DNA of 64,000 nucleotides from Lactobacillus ultunensis DSM 16047. GTDB taxonomy: Bacteria > Bacillota > Bacilli > Lactobacillales > Lactobacillaceae. Every line of letters starts with the position of its first letter. Positions within the stretch are counted from its first letter, which is position 1. The position numbers were made by a program, and so were the translations under genes. The stretch lies in the NCBI RefSeq assembly GCF_001436305.1, contig NZ_AZFO01000001.1:62001-126000 (forward strand), written 5' to 3'. Under the pieces are notes generated by a model. That model was not told where the DNA came from and searched no databases. It saw only the letters and a program-made list of their open reading frames with translations. Shown here piece by piece: positions 45,823 through 55,666 of the stretch.

Positions 45823-48024
45823 ATGAAACAAGAATTAATCACTTTTGATGAAAAAAACAAAGTTTTTCATCTACACAATGATCAAATTTCATACCTTCTT
45901 TCAGTAGAAGATGGTGGTACGCTTTGCCATTTGTATTTTGGCAAAAAAGTGAATAATTACCATAATCAATTACGCTATCCACGTCTTGATCGCGGCTTCT
46001 CTGGTAATTTGCCAGGATCACTTGATAGAACATTTTCAAGAGATTCTTTGCCTAAAGAATATAGTACGGCTGGTGAAATGGATTATCACACTCCAGCTGC
46101 TGTAGTACGGCAAGCTGATGGCTCTAATGCTTTGTTTTTAACTTACAAGAATTACCGGATTGAAGATGGTAAGCCAGATTTAAAGGGATTGCCTCATTCG
46201 TGGGTAAAAGATAAAAGTGAAGCTCAGACTCTAATTGTTACTCTTGAAGATAAGAAAACTGAGTTGAACTTTGATTTGCTCTACACTATTTATCGTGATC
46301 GTCCAGTTATTGTTCGCTCAGTAAAAGTGAAGAATGCAGGTAAGGAAACGGTTAATCTTGAAAAAGTTGCTTCTATGCAAATCGACTTTGTAGATCGTAA
46401 TTTTGAATCAATTACTTTGCCTGGTGCACATGCGCATGAACGAAGAGTGGATCGTAGTAAGATTCATCAAGGTATCCATGTCTTTTCAAGTCATCGTGGT
46501 ACTTCAAGTCATCAAATGAATCCATTCTTGGCTCTAGTTGATCCTGATACGGATGAATTCCAAGGGGACGCATATGGTTTTGCCTTTGTATATTCTGGTA
46601 ACCATAAGTTTGAAGTCGAAAAAGATCAATTTGCGCAAACTCATGTAAACGTTGGAATTAATGACTTTAACTTTAATTGGCAGTTGAATGCAGGGGATGC
46701 ATTTCAAACTCCTGAAGTCTTAATGGTTTACTCAGATCAAGGTTTAAATAAAATGAGTCAAGCCTTTCATAGCTTGATTCATGATCGAATTATTCGTAGC
46801 AAGTATAAGAATGAAATTCGTCCAATTGTAGTGAACAACTGGGAAGCAACTTACTTTGATTTCAATGAAGATAAATTAAAGACCATTGTTGATGATGCCA
46901 AGAAATTAGGCATTGAGATGTTCGTTCTTGATGATGGTTGGTTCGGTCACCGTGATGATGACAATTCTTCATTAGGTGACTGGAAAGTATTTGCAAAAAA
47001 GTTCCCTAGAGGATTAGATCATTTTGTTGATTATGTTCATGAGCAAGGCTTGAAATTTGGTTTGTGGTTTGAACCTGAAATGATTTCATATGATTCTGAT
47101 CTTTACAAGAATCATCCTGATTATTTGATGCATGTTCCTGGTAGAAATCCTAGTCCATCAAGAAATCAGTATTTACTTGATTTAGGTCGTAAAGAAGTAC
47201 GTGATAATATTTTTAATCAGATGGAAAAAATTTTAGGATCGGGCAAGATTGATTACATCAAATGGGATATGAATCGTCACTTGTCTGATATCTATGAAGC
47301 AGATTTACCAGCAAATCGACAAGGAGAAGTTTACCATCGTTATGTTCTAGGTCTTTATGACTTACTGGAAAGAATTGTTGATGCTCATCCAGACCTCTTA
47401 ATTGAAGGCTGTTCTGGTGGCGGTGGTCGTTTTGATGCCGGTATGGCTTACTATGATCCACAAATTTGGGCTAGTGATGATAGTGACGCCATTGATCGTT
47501 TAACCATTCAATATGGTACGAGTTTGGTTTATCCGCAATCAATGATGACTTCACACGTATCAGTTAGTCCTAATGAACAAAACGGTCGAATTACTCCATT
47601 CAATACTCGTGGCATAGTAGCAATGTGGGGCGATCTTGGTTATGAACTTGACTTAACTAAGTTAAGCCAGGAAGACCGTGAAGCGGTGGCTAAGCAGGTT
47701 GCTGAATACAAAAAGATTAGAAAAGTGACCCAGTTTGGCAAGTTCTATCGTTTGAAGTCGTCTCAAACTAGCAATCAGTGTGCGTGGGAAACCGTTTCAG
47801 CCGATCAAAATGAAGTCGTATTAAGCACAGTTAAAGTAATGGCTTCAGCTCAACCATATTTAACTAAGACGAAATTAGTTGGTCTTGATCCAAATAAACA
47901 ATACGAGGATCAAGCTACTCACGAAGTTTATGGTGGCGATGAACTGATGAATATGGGCTTATATGATCCCGCTGAACATGGTGACTTTAAAGCCTATATG
48001 TACCACTTTAAAGCAATAAACTAG
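45823..48024 (+). CDS. melA: Alpha-galactosidase, GH36 (intact)
   Basis: A 733-residue enzyme that removes alpha-1,6-galactose from raffinose, melibiose and stachyose. N-terminal beta-sandwich (about 1-330), TIM barrel with [28 protein letters not shown], nucleophile Asp482 in [21 protein letters not shown], and the acid/base region SDDSD at about 551-555, then a C-terminal beta domain. It is the complete counterpart of the broken gene at 17603. It lies just after msmK and before gtfA, the classical raffinose operon order. Confidence 0.95.
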   Translation: MKQELITFDEKNKVFHLHNDQISYLLSVEDGGTLCHLYFGKKVNNYHNQLRYPRLDRGFSGNLPGSLDRTFSRDSLPKEYSTAGEMDYHTPAAVVRQADGSNALFLTYKNYRIEDGKPDLKGLPHSWVKDKSEAQTLIVTLEDKKTELNFDLLYTIYRDRPVIVRSVKVKNAGKETVNLEKVASMQIDFVDRNFESITLPGAHAHERRVDRSKIHQGIHVFSSHRGTSSHQMNPFLALVDPDTDEFQGDAYGFAFVYSGNHKFEVEKDQFAQTHVNVGINDFNFNWQLNAGDAFQTPEVLMVYSDQGLNKMSQAFHSLIHDRIIRSKYKNEIRPIVVNNWEATYFDFNEDKLKTIVDDAKKLGIEMFVLDDGWFGHRDDDNSSLGDWKVFAKKFPRGLDHFVDYVHEQGLKFGLWFEPEMISYDSDLYKNHPDYLMHVPGRNPSPSRNQYLLDLGRKEVRDNIFNQMEKILGSGKIDYIKWDMNRHLSDIYEADLPANRQGEVYHRYVLGLYDLLERIVDAHPDLLIEGCSGGGGRFDAGMAYYDPQIWASDDSDAIDRLTIQYGTSLVYPQSMMTSHVSVSPNEQNGRITPFNTRGIVAMWGDLGYELDLTKLSQEDREAVAKQVAEYKKIRKVTQFGKFYRLKSSQTSNQCAWETVSADQNEVVLSTVKVMASAQPYLTKTKLVGLDPNKQYEDQATHEVYGGDELMNMGLYDPAEHGDFKAYMYHFKAIN

Positions 48025-48034
48025 AGGTGTTTTG

Positions 48035-49477
48035 ATGCCAATTAAAAATAAAGTAATGTTGATTACCTATCCTGATAGTTTAGGTAAAAACATGCAAGAA
48101 TTAAGCGAAGTATTAGAAAACGATTTAAAAGGTGCGGTTGGTGGCATTCATCTGTTGCCATTCTTTCCTTCAACAGGTGACCGTGGCTTTGCGCCAACCG
48201 ATTACACGACAGTCGATCCTAAATTTGGTAATTGGTCAGATGTCGAAAAATTGGGTGAGAAATATTACCTGATGTTTGATTTCATGATCAATCATATTTC
48301 GAGACATTCTAAGTATTACGAAGATTTTCAAAAGAATAAAGACAAAAGTCCATATGCAGATATGTTCTTAAGTTGGGATAAGTTTTGGCCAAAAGGTCGT
48401 CCAACTAAAGAAGATGTGGACCTAATCTATAAGCGTAAGGATCGTGCTCCATATCAAGAAATTACTTTTGCAGATGGTACCAAGGAGAAACTTTGGAATA
48501 CTTTTGGTCCTGAGCAAATCGATTTAGATGTGCGCAAAAAGGTTACGCAAAAGTTTATTAAGGACACGTTGGTTAGCCTAATTAAGCACGGAGCAGATAT
48601 CATTCGTTTGGATGCTTTTGCTTATGCTGTGAAAAAACTAGATACTAATGACTTCTTTGTAGAACCAGAAATCTGGGATTTGCTTAAGCAGGTACAAGAT
48701 GATATTGCTGATGAAGGAGCAACGATTTTGCCAGAAATCCATGAGCATTACTCTATGCCATTCAAGATTTCAAAACATGGCTACTTTATCTACGACTTTG
48801 CTCTACCAATGGTTACTCTGTATTCGCTTTATTCAGGTAAATCCAATCGTTTGGCAGCTTGGCTAAAGAAATGTCCAATGAAGCAATTCACTACCTTGGA
48901 TACTCATGATGGTATTGGCGTAGTTGATGCGCGTGATATTCTTTCTCCAGAAGAGATCGATTACACCAGCCAAGAACTTTACAAAGTTGGTGCTAATGTT
49001 AAGAAGAAGTATTCAAGTGCTGAATATCATAATTTGGATATTTATCAAATTAATACTACTTTTTATTCAGCTTTGGGTGATGACGATAAAAGATACTTCA
49101 TGGCAAGATTATTGCAGGTCTTTGCTCCTGGGATTCCGCAGGTCTACTATGTTGGAATGTTAGCTGGCAAGAATGATATTAAGCTCCTTGAAAAAACTAA
49201 AGAGGGGAGAAATATTAACCGTCATTATTACAGCAAAGCAGAAGTTGAACAAGAAATTCAACGACCTGTTGTCGCTTCTTTGTTAAAACTCTTTACTTTC
49301 AGAAACAATGAACCTGCATTTGACTTAAATGGTTCTATTGATATCTCTACCCCCAATGAAAATGAAATCCATATTGTTCGAATCAATAAAGAACAAAATC
49401 ATAAAGCAGAATTAACTGCTAACTTAAAAGATTTAACTTACCGAGTTTTGGTTAACGGTAAGCAAATTAACTTTTAA
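48035..49477 (+). CDS. gtfA: Sucrose phosphorylase (GH13)
   Basis: 480 residues; it splits sucrose with phosphate into glucose-1-phosphate and fructose after MelA has removed galactose. GH13 motifs: [25 protein letters not shown] with the nucleophile Asp, [11 protein letters not shown] with the acid/base Glu, and [12 protein letters not shown]. Length is typical for GH13_18. ATG 48035 has AGAGGTG upstream; the TTG at 48032 is one codon earlier and less likely. A terminator follows. Confidence 0.95.
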   Translation: MPIKNKVMLITYPDSLGKNMQELSEVLENDLKGAVGGIHLLPFFPSTGDRGFAPTDYTTVDPKFGNWSDVEKLGEKYYLMFDFMINHISRHSKYYEDFQKNKDKSPYADMFLSWDKFWPKGRPTKEDVDLIYKRKDRAPYQEITFADGTKEKLWNTFGPEQIDLDVRKKVTQKFIKDTLVSLIKHGADIIRLDAFAYAVKKLDTNDFFVEPEIWDLLKQVQDDIADEGATILPEIHEHYSMPFKISKHGYFIYDFALPMVTLYSLYSGKSNRLAAWLKKCPMKQFTTLDTHDGIGVVDARDILSPEEIDYTSQELYKVGANVKKKYSSAEYHNLDIYQINTTFYSALGDDDKRYFMARLLQVFAPGIPQVYYVGMLAGKNDIKLLEKTKEGRNINRHYYSKAEVEQEIQRPVVASLLKLFTFRNNEPAFDLNGSIDISTPNENEIHIVRINKEQNHKAELTANLKDLTYRVLVNGKQINF

Positions 49478-49529
49478 AACTATTCCTCAATATTATTTCC
49501 TCAAAAGATCATAATCTATAACCTTATTG

Positions 49530-49562
49530 AAAGACAATGCGTTGTGCATTGTCTTTTTGTTT
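49530..49562 (+). terminator. Terminator after gtfA
   Basis: AAAGACAATGC (49530-49540) pairs with GCATTGTCTTT (49546-49556) around GTTGT, followed by TTGTTTT. Confidence 0.92.
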
Positions 49563-49649
49563 TATGTTCAAGAAATTTATTTTTTTGAAAAAGTTTGATT
49601 TTAAGATAGGTTTAACGCTTTTAGCAATTCTATACAAACTATAAATTTG

Positions 49650-49705
49650 TTGACAATTAAAATTAAGATAATACAATTAGAAATACAAATAGTTTGAATA
49701 TCAAA
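49650..49705 (+). promoter_or_regulatory. fab operon promoter with FabT box
   Basis: TTGACA (49650-49655), a 16-base spacer and TACAAT (49672-49677) form a strong promoter. The perfect palindrome TTTGA-ATA-TCAAA (49693-49705) lies just past the start site and fits the FabT operator type. Confidence 0.78.
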
Positions 49706-49738
49706 TTATTTGTAAATCAAAATAAGGCGGTGGATCAG

Positions 49739-50131
49739 GTGACAATAAATGCTGCTGAAATTAAGCAGTTAACGGGTAATCAATCTCCACTAAGCTTACT
49801 TGATCAAGTTTTAGAGATTGATCCAGGTAAATCATTAGTTGGTTTGAAAAATGTCAGTGCCAATGAAAGTTACTTTGCTGGACATTTTCCAGGAAACCCA
49901 GTAATGCCAGGTGTCTTGATTATTCAAACTGGTATTGAAGCAGTTCAGGTTCTTAATGGAGCTAAGTGGCATGGAAAGCTTAGTGAAATTAAGAAGGCAC
50001 GCTTTCGTAAAATGGTTAAGCCTGGTGATCAATTGGAGATCAAAATTAGTAAAAAAGATAGTGAAATTTATGAAGCAAAAGCTATGTTAAATGACGATGT
50101 AGCTTGCAGTGTGGAGTTGCTTTTTTCTTAG
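49739..50131 (+). CDS. fabZ: FabZ-type 3-hydroxyacyl-ACP dehydratase subunit with His but no catalytic Glu
   Basis: A 130-residue hotdog-fold protein. The loop AGHFPGNPVMPGVLIIQT has the catalytic His49, but Gln63 replaces the catalytic Glu, and the N-terminal PHRYP motif reads GNQSP. FabZ removes water from 3-hydroxyacyl-ACP, using His from one subunit and Glu from the other in a dimer. This protein alone would therefore lack a complete site; FabZ2 at 55236 has the opposite defect. GTG 49739 with AAGGCGG upstream is the likely start, because the TTG at 49694 lies inside the FabT box. It is the first gene of the fab operon. Confidence 0.88.
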   Translation: MTINAAEIKQLTGNQSPLSLLDQVLEIDPGKSLVGLKNVSANESYFAGHFPGNPVMPGVLIIQTGIEAVQVLNGAKWHGKLSEIKKARFRKMVKPGDQLEIKISKKDSEIYEAKAMLNDDVACSVELLFS

Positions 50132-50151
50132 TTTAAAAATTACATTTAGCC

Positions 50152-50186
50152 TATAATTTAGTTTGGAAAAATATTCGAATATCAAA
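50152..50186 (+). promoter_or_regulatory. Internal promoter and second FabT box before fabT
   Basis: TATAAT (50152-50157) lies before TTCGAATATCAAA (50174-50186), one mismatch from the first FabT palindrome. Its position fits autoregulation and control of fabT-fabH onward; the -35 is weak. Confidence 0.65.
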
Positions 50187-50203
50187 CTAAAAGGAAAAAG
50201 GCA

Positions 50204-50641
50204 ATGAAAGACTTATATCAAGAAATAAATGATGCATTATACAACACTTACTATGGAATCAACCGAATTGAAGAAGAAGAGCTTAAAAAGAGTCGTTTCA
50301 AAGATTTGACTCCTAAAGAGTTACATGCAATTGATGCAATTGGTATGCATAAGAGTCCAACTGCTTCTCAAGTTGCAACTAAACTTCATTTAACTCGGGC
50401 TACAATTACCTCAACTGTTGATCGATTAGTAAAAAAAGGTTATGCATTACGAATTCGTGATCAGAAAGATCGTCGAGTAGTTCGTTTAGAATTAACACAT
50501 AAGGGACGCTTGCTATGTCGTGCCTACCATGCTTATCACAATATGATGGTTAAAAGTTTCCTTCAAAATCTTGACGAAGATGAATTAAAGACGATCTATC
50601 AAGCTTTTACGAATTTAGAGAAATTTGTAAATTCACATTAG
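50204..50641 (+). CDS. fabT: MarR-family fatty-acid-synthesis repressor
   Basis: 145 residues with a winged helix: PTASQVATKLHLTRATITSTVDRLVKKGY is the recognition region and RIRDQKDRRVVRLELTHKG the wing. In streptococci and lactococci FabT sits at this place in the fab operon and, with long acyl-ACP as corepressor, binds TTTGA-N3-TCAAA-like boxes, as seen at 49693 and 50174. Ribosome-binding site AAGGAAAAAG precedes the ATG. Confidence 0.92.
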   Translation: MKDLYQEINDALYNTYYGINRIEEEELKKSRFKDLTPKELHAIDAIGMHKSPTASQVATKLHLTRATITSTVDRLVKKGYALRIRDQKDRRVVRLELTHKGRLLCRAYHAYHNMMVKSFLQNLDEDELKTIYQAFTNLEKFVNSH

Positions 50642-50657
50642 ATTGGATTGAAAAACT

Positions 50658-51626
50658 GTGAAAGATGTTGAGATTGTCGGTGCGAGTTTTGCTGTACCAG
50701 ATAGAGTGATCAGCAATGATCAAATAAGTCAATTTATGGATACCAGTGATGAATGGATTAGTAAAAGAACAGGTATCAAGCAGCGCTACGTTAGCAGTGA
50801 GGAGAATACTTCTGCTTTAGCTAGTCGAGTAGCTCAGCTATTGTTGACTAAGACTAATTTATCAGCTGAAAAAATTGATTTAATCATTGTTGCAACAATG
50901 TCACCAGACAGTATGACGCCAAGTACGGCAGCCATTGTTCAAGGCAAGATTGCTGCTAAGAATGCAGTTGCTTTTGATATCTCAGCAGCTTGTTCCGGCT
51001 TTTCTTATGCATTATCGATTGCTCGATCTTTGATGTTGGTTAATCATTATCAGCATGCGATTGTTATTGGTGCAGAAGTCCTTTCTAAATTACTTGATTG
51101 GCATGATCGTTCAACCGCAGTTTTATTTGGCGATGGTGCTGGTGGAGTATTGCTTAGTCTAACTGATCAAAAACATTTTTTAGGTATTGCATTAGATACC
51201 TTTGGCGATTTAGGGAATAAATTGACTGCTGGAGAAACCAAACCTAGAGTTGACTTCTTAAATAATCAACGTCGGATGACTGCCTTTAAAATGGATGGCC
51301 GTGAGGTCTATCGTTTTGCTACGCATCAAGTACCGAAATCAATTCTTTCCGCTCTAGAGATGGCTCAACTCGATCTTGATGATATCGACTATTTTTTACT
51401 TCATCAGGCTAATGAACGAATTATTGCTCAAGTAGCTCGTAAATTAAAACAGCCATTAGAAAAATTCCCATTAAATATTGCTAAATATGGAAACACCGCT
51501 GCAGCTAGCGAAGCAATTTTGCTTGCTGAATGTTTACAAAATAAAGTTATTAAAAAAGGCAACATTATTGCCTTAAGTGGTTTTGGTGGTGGCTTAACTA
51601 CTGCCACGATTATTTTTAAATATTAG
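50658..51626 (+). CDS. fabH: 3-oxoacyl-ACP synthase III
   Basis: This enzyme starts fatty-acid synthesis by condensing acetyl-CoA with malonyl-ACP. The 322-residue thiolase-fold protein has TSDEWISKRTGIKQR (29-43), catalytic Cys112 in DISAACSGF, His in FLLHQANERI (about 248) and Asn in YGNTAAAS (about 278). The GTG start at 50658 has only a poor ribosome-binding site and lies 16 bases after fabT. Confidence 0.95.
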   Translation: MKDVEIVGASFAVPDRVISNDQISQFMDTSDEWISKRTGIKQRYVSSEENTSALASRVAQLLLTKTNLSAEKIDLIIVATMSPDSMTPSTAAIVQGKIAAKNAVAFDISAACSGFSYALSIARSLMLVNHYQHAIVIGAEVLSKLLDWHDRSTAVLFGDGAGGVLLSLTDQKHFLGIALDTFGDLGNKLTAGETKPRVDFLNNQRRMTAFKMDGREVYRFATHQVPKSILSALEMAQLDLDDIDYFLLHQANERIIAQVARKLKQPLEKFPLNIAKYGNTAAASEAILLAECLQNKVIKKGNIIALSGFGGGLTTATIIFKY

Positions 51627-51636
51627 GAGTATGAAA

Positions 51637-51882
51637 ATGACTAAAGAAGAAATTTTAAAGGACGTTCAAGATATTGCACAAGATGAATTAGATGTTGAAC
51701 CAGACAAGATTACCATGGATACCAACATCAAGGAAGATTTAGATGCTGATAGCTTAGATTTATTTGAAATTATGAACGAATTAGAAGACAAGTACGACAT
51801 CGAATTAGATACTGATGACAGTATTCAAACCGTTGGTCAATTAGTTGATTTTGTTAAAAAGCAAATGGATGCACAAAAATAA
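51637..51882 (+). CDS. acpP: Acyl carrier protein
   Basis: An acidic 81-residue four-helix protein carrying the growing acyl chain. The phosphopantetheine Ser39 is in DADSLDLFE. ATG 51637 was preferred to 51631 because TAGGAG (51624-51629) is then at a normal distance. The stop overlaps fabD by one base. Confidence 0.95.
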   Translation: MTKEEILKDVQDIAQDELDVEPDKITMDTNIKEDLDADSLDLFEIMNELEDKYDIELDTDDSIQTVGQLVDFVKKQMDAQK

Positions 51883-52826
51883 TGAAATTTGCACTTCTTT
51901 TTAGTGGCCAAGGTGCTCAAAAGTCTGGAATGGGTTTGGATTTTTTAGCAGATCCCTTGTTTAAAGAAACTATTGAAACAGCTAGTCAAGCTAGTGGCAA
52001 AGATTTAATTGCTATTTTCAAAAATGAAAACGGTGAATTAAATAAGACGGTGAACGTTCAACCAGCTTTAGTTGCTTATGAAGCAGGTATTTACCGCATG
52101 TTGATGCGGGATTTGCCCAATTTACCAGTAGCTGAGATGGTTGGTCTGTCCTTAGGCGAATATGGTGCCATGTTTGCTAGTGGCGCACTTGATCTAGAAA
52201 GTACTATTAAATTGGTTAGCGATCGTGCCCGCTACATGCAAGCTGATGCTGATAAGGTTGAAAATGGCATGGCAGCATTGATGCGTCCTGATTTGACTAA
52301 GGTCGAGGCAACAATTGATCATCTGCAAGAACAAGGTAAACGCGTCTATATTGCTAACTATAATTCACCTAAACAATTGGTGATTGCAGGAGTTAAGCAG
52401 GATGTGGATCAAGCTGCTCAGCAATTAAGGGAAGACAAGGCTTGTCTGAAGGCCATCAGTTTGAAAGTAAATGGCGCTTTTCACACACCACTATTTAATG
52501 GTGCCCGGGCTAAAATGCATGATCGCTTGCAGAAGGTTGTTTTCAAGCAGAACAAAGTACCAGTAATTTCTAATACGACTGCTCAACCTTTTACTAATGA
52601 TTGGGCAAGTATTATGGAAAAACAATTGGCAGTACCAACTCATTTTGGAGAATGTCTGCAATATTTGCTGGATCATGAACAAGTTGATACGACTTTAGAA
52701 ATTGGTCCAGGTCATACTCTTTCTAGTTTTGCTAAACAAGTAGACCGTAAGCTAACCCGTTATCAGATTGATGATTTAGCTAAGTACCAACAATTTATTG
52801 AGGCGGAAAATGGATTTAAAAAATAA
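51882..52826 (+). CDS. fabD: Malonyl-CoA:ACP transacylase
   Basis: 314 residues; moves malonyl from CoA to ACP. FSGQGAQKSGMG near the N-terminus, nucleophile Ser90 in VGLSLGEYGA and His in NGAFHTPLF (about 197) are typical. It overlaps acpP by one base and fabG by 17 bases, so translation is coupled. Confidence 0.95.
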   Translation: MKFALLFSGQGAQKSGMGLDFLADPLFKETIETASQASGKDLIAIFKNENGELNKTVNVQPALVAYEAGIYRMLMRDLPNLPVAEMVGLSLGEYGAMFASGALDLESTIKLVSDRARYMQADADKVENGMAALMRPDLTKVEATIDHLQEQGKRVYIANYNSPKQLVIAGVKQDVDQAAQQLREDKACLKAISLKVNGAFHTPLFNGARAKMHDRLQKVVFKQNKVPVISNTTAQPFTNDWASIMEKQLAVPTHFGECLQYLLDHEQVDTTLEIGPGHTLSSFAKQVDRKLTRYQIDDLAKYQQFIEAENGFKK

Positions 52827-53541
52827 GGTAGTTTTAGTTACTGGATCAACCCATGGAATTGGCGCTGCAATGGCAGTAGCTTTTGCCCAGGCAGGTGCTA
52901 AGCTTCTGTTAAATGGAAGAAGTGAATCATTGTCAGATGAATTAGTTGAGCAGTTGAACCAAGAGAAGGCTGACTATCACTATTTAAAAGCAGATTTAAT
53001 GAAGACGGATTTGAAAAAATTTGCCGAGGATGCATGGGATAGTTATGGTCAGATTGATGTACTAGTTAACAACGCTGGAATCAATCGAGACAAACTCTTT
53101 ATCGGTATGAAAGAGGCCGATTTTGATAGTGTAATCAATCTTGATTTGAAAGTGCCATTTTTCTTGAGCAAATGGATTATCAAGAAGATGAATAAACAAC
53201 GCAGTGGCGTGATTATCAATATGTCTAGTATTGTGGGGATGCATGGCAATAGTGGTCAAGCTAATTACGCGGCTGCTAAAGCTGGATTGATTGGTTTAAC
53301 CAAAACTCTAGCTAGAGAAGGTGCAATGAGGTCCATTCGGGTTAATGCGATTGCACCAGGAATGATTGATACTGAAATGACGCAGAAACTCTCAGATAGA
53401 GTCAAAGAGAATATTTTAGAGCAGATACCTCTCGGTCGTTTAGGCAAAGCGAGCGAAGTAGCCCAAACTGCTATTTTTTTGGCTCAAAATGACTATTTAA
53501 CAGGTCAAACTGTAGTAGTCGATGGCGGAATGACAATTTAG
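52810..53541 (+). CDS. fabG: 3-oxoacyl-ACP reductase
   Basis: 243-residue short-chain dehydrogenase using NADPH. VTGSTHGIGAAMA (dinucleotide site), VNNAGINRD, INMSSIVGMHG with the catalytic Ser, YAAAKAG with Tyr-x3-Lys, and NAIAPGMIDTEMT are all present. ATG 52810 has GAGGCGG upstream; the in-frame TTG at 52798 is less likely. Confidence 0.95.
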   Translation: MDLKNKVVLVTGSTHGIGAAMAVAFAQAGAKLLLNGRSESLSDELVEQLNQEKADYHYLKADLMKTDLKKFAEDAWDSYGQIDVLVNNAGINRDKLFIGMKEADFDSVINLDLKVPFFLSKWIIKKMNKQRSGVIINMSSIVGMHGNSGQANYAAAKAGLIGLTKTLAREGAMRSIRVNAIAPGMIDTEMTQKLSDRVKENILEQIPLGRLGKASEVAQTAIFLAQNDYLTGQTVVVDGGMTI

Positions 53542-53550
53542 GAGAAATCA

Positions 53551-54786
53551 ATGCAAAGAGTTGTAATCACTGGAATGGGAGCAATTGCTCCTAATGGTAA
53601 TGGCTTAAAGAACTTTGTTGATCACAGTTTAGCTGGTCAAGTTGGAATTAAGCCAATTTCTAAATTTGATGCAGAAAAGACAGGTATTACAGTAGCTGGT
53701 GAAGTTGATGACTTTGACCCAGTTGACTATGTGGGTAAAAAAGAAGCTCGTCGCATGGATCTGTATTCACAATATGCTGTGCAAACAGCTGGTGAAGCAA
53801 TGGAAATGGCGGGCATTGATGAACAAAATACTCATCCAGAAGATTTAGGCGTAATTTTTGGTTCAGGTATTGGCGGTTTAACTACCATTCAAGAACAAGT
53901 TATCAAAATGCATGATAAGGGACCACGGCGCGTATCTCCTTTCTTTATTCCAATGGCCATTGCTAATATGGCAGCAGGGAATGTTTCAATCCGCTTTAAT
54001 GCCAAGAATATTTCAACTTCCATTGTTACCGCCTGTGCTTCTGGTACTAATTCTATTGGTGAAGCTTATCGTCAAATTCAAGCAGGTCGTGCTCAAGTAA
54101 TGATTGCTGGTGGTGCAGAAGCAACTGTTAACGAAACAGCGATTTCTGGTTTTGCTGCCTTGACTGCTTTATCGACCAATACTGATCCGGAGCGTGCTTC
54201 TTTACCTTTTGATAAAGATAGAAATGGTTTTGTTTTAGGCGAAGGTGCCGGTGCGATGGTTTTAGAAAGCTTAGATCATGCACAGGAACGCGGAGCTAAG
54301 ATTTTAGGCGAAATTGTTGGTTATGGCACTACTAGTGATGCCTACCATATTACATCCCCAGATCCTAGTGGTGCAGAAGCAGCCAGAGCAATGAAGATGG
54401 CTATTGATGAGGCAAACATTAAGCCAAATCAAGTTGGCTATATCAATGCTCATGGTACAGCTACTCATGCAAATGATTCAGGTGAAAGCAAAGCTATCAA
54501 CATGGTTTTTGGCAAGGATAGTTCAGTTTTAGTTAGTTCTTCTAAGGGAATGACCGGCCACCTGCTTGGTGCTGCAGGTGCTATTGAAGCAGTTTTAACT
54601 GTAGCCAGTTTAAGAAGAGGTAAGTTGCCTGTTAATGTTGGTTGTTTCAACCAAGATCCAGCTTGTCAAGTAAACTTAGTAAATACTAACAATCAAAATA
54701 CTGCTGTAGATTATGCCATTTCCAATTCCTTTGGTTTTGGTGGGCATAATGCGGTTTTAGCATTTAAGAAATGGAATGAGGAATAA
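53551..54786 (+). CDS. fabF: 3-oxoacyl-ACP synthase II
   Basis: 411-residue elongating condensing enzyme. Catalytic Cys162 lies in TACASGTNSIG, the first His in NAHGTATHANDSGE, and the second in SKGMTGHLLGAAGA; SFGFGGHNAVLAF is the C-terminal signature. No fabB is seen, so it may handle all elongation. It directly abuts accB. Confidence 0.96.
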   Translation: MQRVVITGMGAIAPNGNGLKNFVDHSLAGQVGIKPISKFDAEKTGITVAGEVDDFDPVDYVGKKEARRMDLYSQYAVQTAGEAMEMAGIDEQNTHPEDLGVIFGSGIGGLTTIQEQVIKMHDKGPRRVSPFFIPMAIANMAAGNVSIRFNAKNISTSIVTACASGTNSIGEAYRQIQAGRAQVMIAGGAEATVNETAISGFAALTALSTNTDPERASLPFDKDRNGFVLGEGAGAMVLESLDHAQERGAKILGEIVGYGTTSDAYHITSPDPSGAEAARAMKMAIDEANIKPNQVGYINAHGTATHANDSGESKAINMVFGKDSSVLVSSSKGMTGHLLGAAGAIEAVLTVASLRRGKLPVNVGCFNQDPACQVNLVNTNNQNTAVDYAISNSFGFGGHNAVLAFKKWNEE

Positions 54787-55233
54787 ATGGATTTAGATAA
54801 GATTCAAGTATTAATGGATCGTTTTGAAGATTCAGATATTCGCGAACTTAAGATAGATGAAGGCAACTTTCACCTTTATTTGAGCAAGAATAAAGCAGAT
54901 CAAAAGTCGCCTGTTAAAGTAAATACAACTAAAGAACAAACAGTGACTAAAGAAGAGTCTGCTCCAAAACAAGCACCCATTAAAGAAAAGCCTGAAGGGA
55001 AACCAGTTAAGGCACCAATTGTCGGCATTGTTTATTTACAATCTAAGCCTGGCGAACCTGCTTTTGTAAATGTAGGTGATCACGTTAAAAAAGGCGACAC
55101 AATTGCGATTATCGAAGCCATGAAAATGATGACTGAAATCAAAAGCGATATCACTGGCACCGTAAGTGCAATTAACGTTGAAAATGAAGACTTAGTTGAA
55201 GTGGGTCAACCATTGATTACAGTTAAGGAATAA
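54787..55233 (+). CDS. accB: Biotin carboxyl carrier protein of acetyl-CoA carboxylase
   Basis: 148 residues: an N-terminal segment, a flexible Lys/Glu/Pro linker (about 38-73), and the biotinyl domain with biotinylation Lys113 in EAMKMM. It starts at the base following the fabF stop. BirA at the end of the operon is expected to attach biotin. Confidence 0.95.
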   Translation: MDLDKIQVLMDRFEDSDIRELKIDEGNFHLYLSKNKADQKSPVKVNTTKEQTVTKEESAPKQAPIKEKPEGKPVKAPIVGIVYLQSKPGEPAFVNVGDHVKKGDTIAIIEAMKMMTEIKSDITGTVSAINVENEDLVEVGQPLITVKE

Positions 55234-55235
55234 TC

Positions 55236-55658
55236 ATGACTGAATTAAATACTGAAGCAATTAAAAAGATTATTCCTCATCGTTATCCGATGCTTTTGAT
55301 TGATCGCGTAACTGAATTGGATTCAGGTAAAAAGGCTGAGGCAATTCATAATGTTAGTTTTAATGAACCATTCGTGCAAGCAAATAAAGCAAATGTTTTT
55401 CCAGCTCCTTTAATTGTAGAAGCAATGGCTCAAACAGGAGCAGTGGCCCTCTTAAGTGAAGATAAATTTAAGGGAAAAACTGCCTATTTTGGTGGTATTC
55501 AATCTGCTCATTTTAATGGCGTTGCTCAGCCTGGTGATCAAATTATTTTAACGACCGAATTAACTAAGATAAGAAGAAACATTGGTGTAGGTCAAGGCAT
55601 TGCTCGCGTAAACGGCAAGGTAATTGCAGAAGCAGAATTAACTTTTATGATTGGCTAG
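55236..55658 (+). CDS. fabZ: FabZ-type 3-hydroxyacyl-ACP dehydratase subunit with Glu but no catalytic His
   Basis: 140-residue hotdog protein. It keeps the N-terminal IPHRYPMLLIDRV and the helix LIVEAMAQTG with catalytic Glu62, but the GHFPGNPVMPG loop is replaced by VQANKANVFPAP: two residues shorter, with Asn50 at the His place. FabZ1 at 49739 has the His but not the Glu. Because FabZ active sites combine His and Glu from two subunits, the two may form one working heterodimer. It lies between accB and accC, and its ATG overlaps no neighbour. Confidence 0.9.
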   Translation: MTELNTEAIKKIIPHRYPMLLIDRVTELDSGKKAEAIHNVSFNEPFVQANKANVFPAPLIVEAMAQTGAVALLSEDKFKGKTAYFGGIQSAHFNGVAQPGDQIILTTELTKIRRNIGVGQGIARVNGKVIAEAELTFMIG

Positions 55659-55666
55659 GTGACTAA

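Noticed and set aside
49694-49738. TTG 49694 as the fabZ1 start
   Set aside because: It lies inside the FabT palindrome with no ribosome-binding site; GTG 49739 has one and gives the usual FabZ length.
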